64,000 nucleotides of DNA. Source: Candidatus Mycoplasma haematobovis (GTDB taxonomy: Bacteria > Bacillota_I > Bacilli_A > Mycoplasmatales > Mycoplasmoidaceae). This document shows positions 61,631 through 64,000 of this stretch, piece after piece; position 1 is the stretch's first letter, and every line of letters begins with the position of its first letter. The stretch is from NCBI RefSeq assembly GCF_001645765.1, contig NZ_LWUJ01000010.1, forward strand, positions 124,001 to 188,000, read 5' to 3'. Under the pieces are notes generated by a model. It did not search any database, was not told the DNA's origin, and worked only from the letters and a program-made list of their open reading frames with translations. The position numbers and the translations under genes were made by a program.

Positions 61631-62095
61631 ATGCTTACTTTTTTGAATGAATTATCTGTGTTGGGGAGTTGAGAAGCTTATCCTTCAGCTTTCTTCAATG
61701 TTATTGCAGGTACTTGTCTTTTCTTGGTTATGTTTCCTGACCTTAAAACTGTCATCAAAACTAAGAAAAATTTTTCCATTCCAACAAAATTCTTTGCATC
61801 CTTATTTTTTGCTTCTTTCATATTGCTAGTTCATGCTTGTTTTGGAGTTTATGGTGTTTCGAAGGGTGCTCAAAGTGCAAGTAATATTGGAGAAAAAATA
61901 AAATTAGCCGCTAAATTTATAATGATGGGTGTATTCTTAATAGTTAATCTTTTTGGTACTGTCGCTAACTATTATCAACTAAAAGTTAAATTAGATATTT
62001 GTAAAAAAGCCAAGGCTCATAATATGGGTGAAGCTGAGTATTGAGAAAAACATATACAACCTACTCTTGGTGTTAACTCTAAACAAACTGAATAG
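61631..62095 (+). CDS. Three-helix PQ-loop/SemiSWEET-like membrane protein N2
   Basis: 154 residues, same length and layout as N1, ATG two bases after its stop. Helices: about 18-40 (FFNVIAGTCLFLVMFPD), 52-78 (FFASLFFASFILLVHACFG) and 97-122 (AAKFIMMGVFLIVNLFG). The loop FPDLKTVIKTKKNFSIP is the better PQ-loop match of the pair. SemiSWEETs act as dimers of three-helix units, so N1 and N2 might pair. Substrate unknown. Confidence 0.6.
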
Positions 62096-62144
62096 TTGGT
62101 TTTTTGATAATTATTTGAGTTTAATATAATTACATATACCCTTC

Positions 62145-62177
<33 letters not shown>

Positions 62178-62202
62178 GTTGTATCAATAATAAAAAACTT
62201 TA

Positions 62203-62709
62203 TTGAGACTGTACAGAATTTCAAAACAGAAACTGGTAATGCATAAGAAGTATTAGTTTGGTTTTGTTGAATGAAAAACCTAATTGAGATGCTTAAATAA
62301 TTAAATGCTGATGTTTCGAAGGGTGCTCAAAGTGCAAAAGATACTGGAGAAAGAATAAAAATAAATTAGTATCCAACACACTTTACAACTTGTACAGGAT
62401 TTCAAAAACAAAACTGGCAATTAATCAATAAATTTAATTTTGTTGAATGAAAATAAACCTAGTTGAGATAATTTATTTTAAATGGTGCTAAAAGTGCAAG
62501 TAATATTGGAGAAAAAATAAAATTAACTAAAATTGTACAGGATTTCAAAAACACTTCTGGTAACAAATATTATTAAAATTCCCTATAGCGGTTTGACAAT
62601 CACTATTCTGCTTTAAATAATTTACCTTCATTAAGAAATAATATTTTGGTGTTTCGCAGGGTGCTAAAAATGCAAATGATATTGGAGCAAAAATAAAATT
62701 AGCCGCTAA
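62203..62709 (+). repeat. Repeated shards of N1 and N2 (A-B-C order)
   Basis: No open gene. Three short segments recur: A (tgtacaggatttcaaaa... from the middle of N1) at 62203-62243, 62389-62424 and 62532-62563; B (ttttgttgaatgaaaa... from the start of N1) at 62255-62293 and 62433-62468; C (gtgctaaaagtgcaa... from the middle of N2) at 62309-62366, 62482-62525 and 62648-62709. The order A-B-C is kept, with diverged spacers. In the intact genes the order is B-A-C. The whole 62096-62830 gap holds only this and the TATC tract. Confidence 0.7.
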
Positions 62710-62830
62710 CTTTAATATTAAAATGCTTACTTTTAAAAATTTTCAATAATAGAAACATTAATAACTAAAATTTTTCATTTTAGCGCCTTGCGCAATACTC
62801 TTATAAAATCTTTAATGTGAAAAATAAAAA

Positions 62831-63949
62831 TTGCAACTTGAACATTCTTTATTAAATAACGATCTTTTATTAACTCAAAGAAATTACAGTTTTTTAAAGA
62901 AGATATTACTTGCTTCTTTATTACTATTAGTTTTCTTTCTATTCTTTTGAGTTAACATAACTCTCATTCTCAAGAAACAACAAATAAGTTTAAGTGAAAT
63001 AATAACTGTAATATTCTTTAATAGACTAAGAAAAAATGAAAATACTAATGGTGAGGATGAACTAAGAAGTGTTCTCTCTGTCCCTGCCGTCCAAAGAGCT
63101 ATCTGAATATGCTCTGCTTCAGCTGTAGCAGCAGTTGCTTTCGTAATATGTGGTTCTGCAATACAATCACTAACTCAAAATCCCCTAGCAGATGCTACTA
63201 CTCTAGGCTTCATTGATGCCACTATATTTGGTATCATATGTATGAAAGGTATATTTGCAGAAAGAATAGATGCTTCTTATTACCAACTATGCTATTTCAT
63301 ATTTGCTTTACTAGGAGGCTTAATAACTCTTACATTAATAAGTATCCTATTTAAGAAACCACAACATAAGAATCAACATCTCCAAATCATATTCATAGGA
63401 CTAGTTATGAATATGATGTTCAAGACTCTTTCTTACTTAATTAAAACCTCAAATGCTAATGCAGTTAATCCTGCATTCAAATTAGCTATAGGAGGAGCAG
63501 AAAATATACATGATCTATACAATAATCAATTTGGCTTCTTACAATGAACAGCAATCTCCATCTTTATTCTTTTCTTATTAACTTGAGCTTGCTCTAATAA
63601 ATTCAATTTATTTGAACTAGGAGAAGAGCAAGCTAAAACATTTGGAGTAAATGTAAAGCTATTTAAATACTTTGCTTACAGTTTAGCTTTAATAACTACT
63701 ACTATTGCTGTTACTTTAGTAGGTAATATAGCTTTCGTAGGTTTAATATCTACGCACATAATAAGACATCTATTTAGAACTAGAAAATATCAAATAATTG
63801 TTCCTTATGCTTCTGTATTAGCTATCTTTCTTCTATTAACAGGTATTCTTCTAAATGCTATTCTTCCTTTTGTATTCTCCTCTATCTTTATTCTTTGCTT
63901 AGGAGGAATCATTTTGTTATTCTTAACCTTTAATAACAAAGAACTTTAA
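62831..63949 (+). CDS. FecCD-type ABC transporter permease
   Basis: 372 residues if TTG at 62831 is used; it is the first start-like codon after an in-frame TAA. The internal ATG at 63242 is too late because conserved sequence precedes it. Signatures: RSVLSVPAVQRAI, CGSAIQSLTQNPLADATTLGF (family: R.PR...G..LQ...NPLADP..LG), GGAENIHDL, FGVNVKLFKYF, and VGNIAFVGLISTHIIRHLF. Eight or more membrane helices. This family imports iron chelates, haem or cobalamin; the substrate cannot be read here. The stop overlaps the next ATG. Confidence 0.85.
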
Positions 63950-64000
63950 TGCAACTATTTAATGAACATAAAAAAGATGACTTAAGTAAAGTAATTGCAT
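63949..64000 (+). CDS. Start of next gene, cut by window edge
   Basis: ATG within the TAATG of the permease; only 17 codons (MQLFNEHKKDDLSKVIA). By operon logic it could be the ATPase or another transporter part, but there is too little sequence to say. Confidence 0.5.
   Translation, partial: MQLFNEHKKDDLSKVIA

Noticed and set aside
62581-62830. Small RNA or tRNA gene between the repeats and the permease
   Set aside because: No cloverleaf, no tRNA-like T-loop and no stable GC stem; only shard C3 and AT-rich filler found.

Overview
The window looks like chromosome of a haemotropic mycoplasma (haemoplasma). It is AT-rich. TGA must be read as tryptophan: nearly every long frame is cut at conserved Trp positions if TGA is taken as stop. 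Most of the sequence is tandem arrays of small paralogous genes for anchored, presumably surface, proteins, which is the known genome style of Mycoplasma haemofelis, M. suis, M. wenyonii and M. ovis. I do not assign a species. All coordinates use genetic code 4, so many genes are longer than their TGA-terminated pieces.

Layout. 1-11.9 kb: minus-strand family A genes (A1-A8) interleaved with plus-strand families Q, C and B. The block Q-A-C occurs twice (1-2054 and 9884-11906). 11.9-24 kb: one minus-strand operon of 11 genes (D1-D11) for very acidic, Ser/Glu/Gln-rich, probably disordered proteins with one N-terminal anchor. It was built by duplicating a doublet and a triplet. 24-31.9 kb: a plus-strand array of family G with interspersed tiny family F genes, decayed at its left end (24-25.8 kb). 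It runs by overlapping frames into two DUF31 (MIP-type) serine proteases, H1 and H2 (31.9-34.5 kb). 34.5-41.1 kb: a minus-strand operon of multidomain family I. 41.1-57.4 kb: 24 tandem plus-strand family K genes. 57.4-64 kb: a B-like gene and its decayed copy, a NadD/YqeK-like fusion, a glucose-type PTS IICB, two three-helix PQ-loop/SemiSWEET-like proteins, a stretch of repeated shards of those two genes, and a FecCD-type ABC permease with the start of the next gene.

Main inference. Families B, C, G, I and K appear to be different copy numbers of one small module: a Cys, a (Y/W/F)C motif about 10-25 residues later, then a Leu-x-x-Gly-aromatic patch and a W...W...YK patch. G has one unit, K two, I several. 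G10 is a read-through fusion of two G units and shows how the K form could arise. The two proteases sit inside the G operon, so protease and module proteins are probably made together.

Variation. Several genes carry slippage-prone or recombination-prone signatures: poly-C tracts in family A signal segments, five GGCT repeats at the start of F4, a triple 8-bp repeat that frameshifts I5, an 11-bp duplication that frameshifts B1, a leaderless B2 copy, and mosaic identity blocks in A4-A5-A6 and G5-G11. Together they suggest a surface-diversification locus. Functions of families A, B, C, D, F, G, I, K and Q are unknown.
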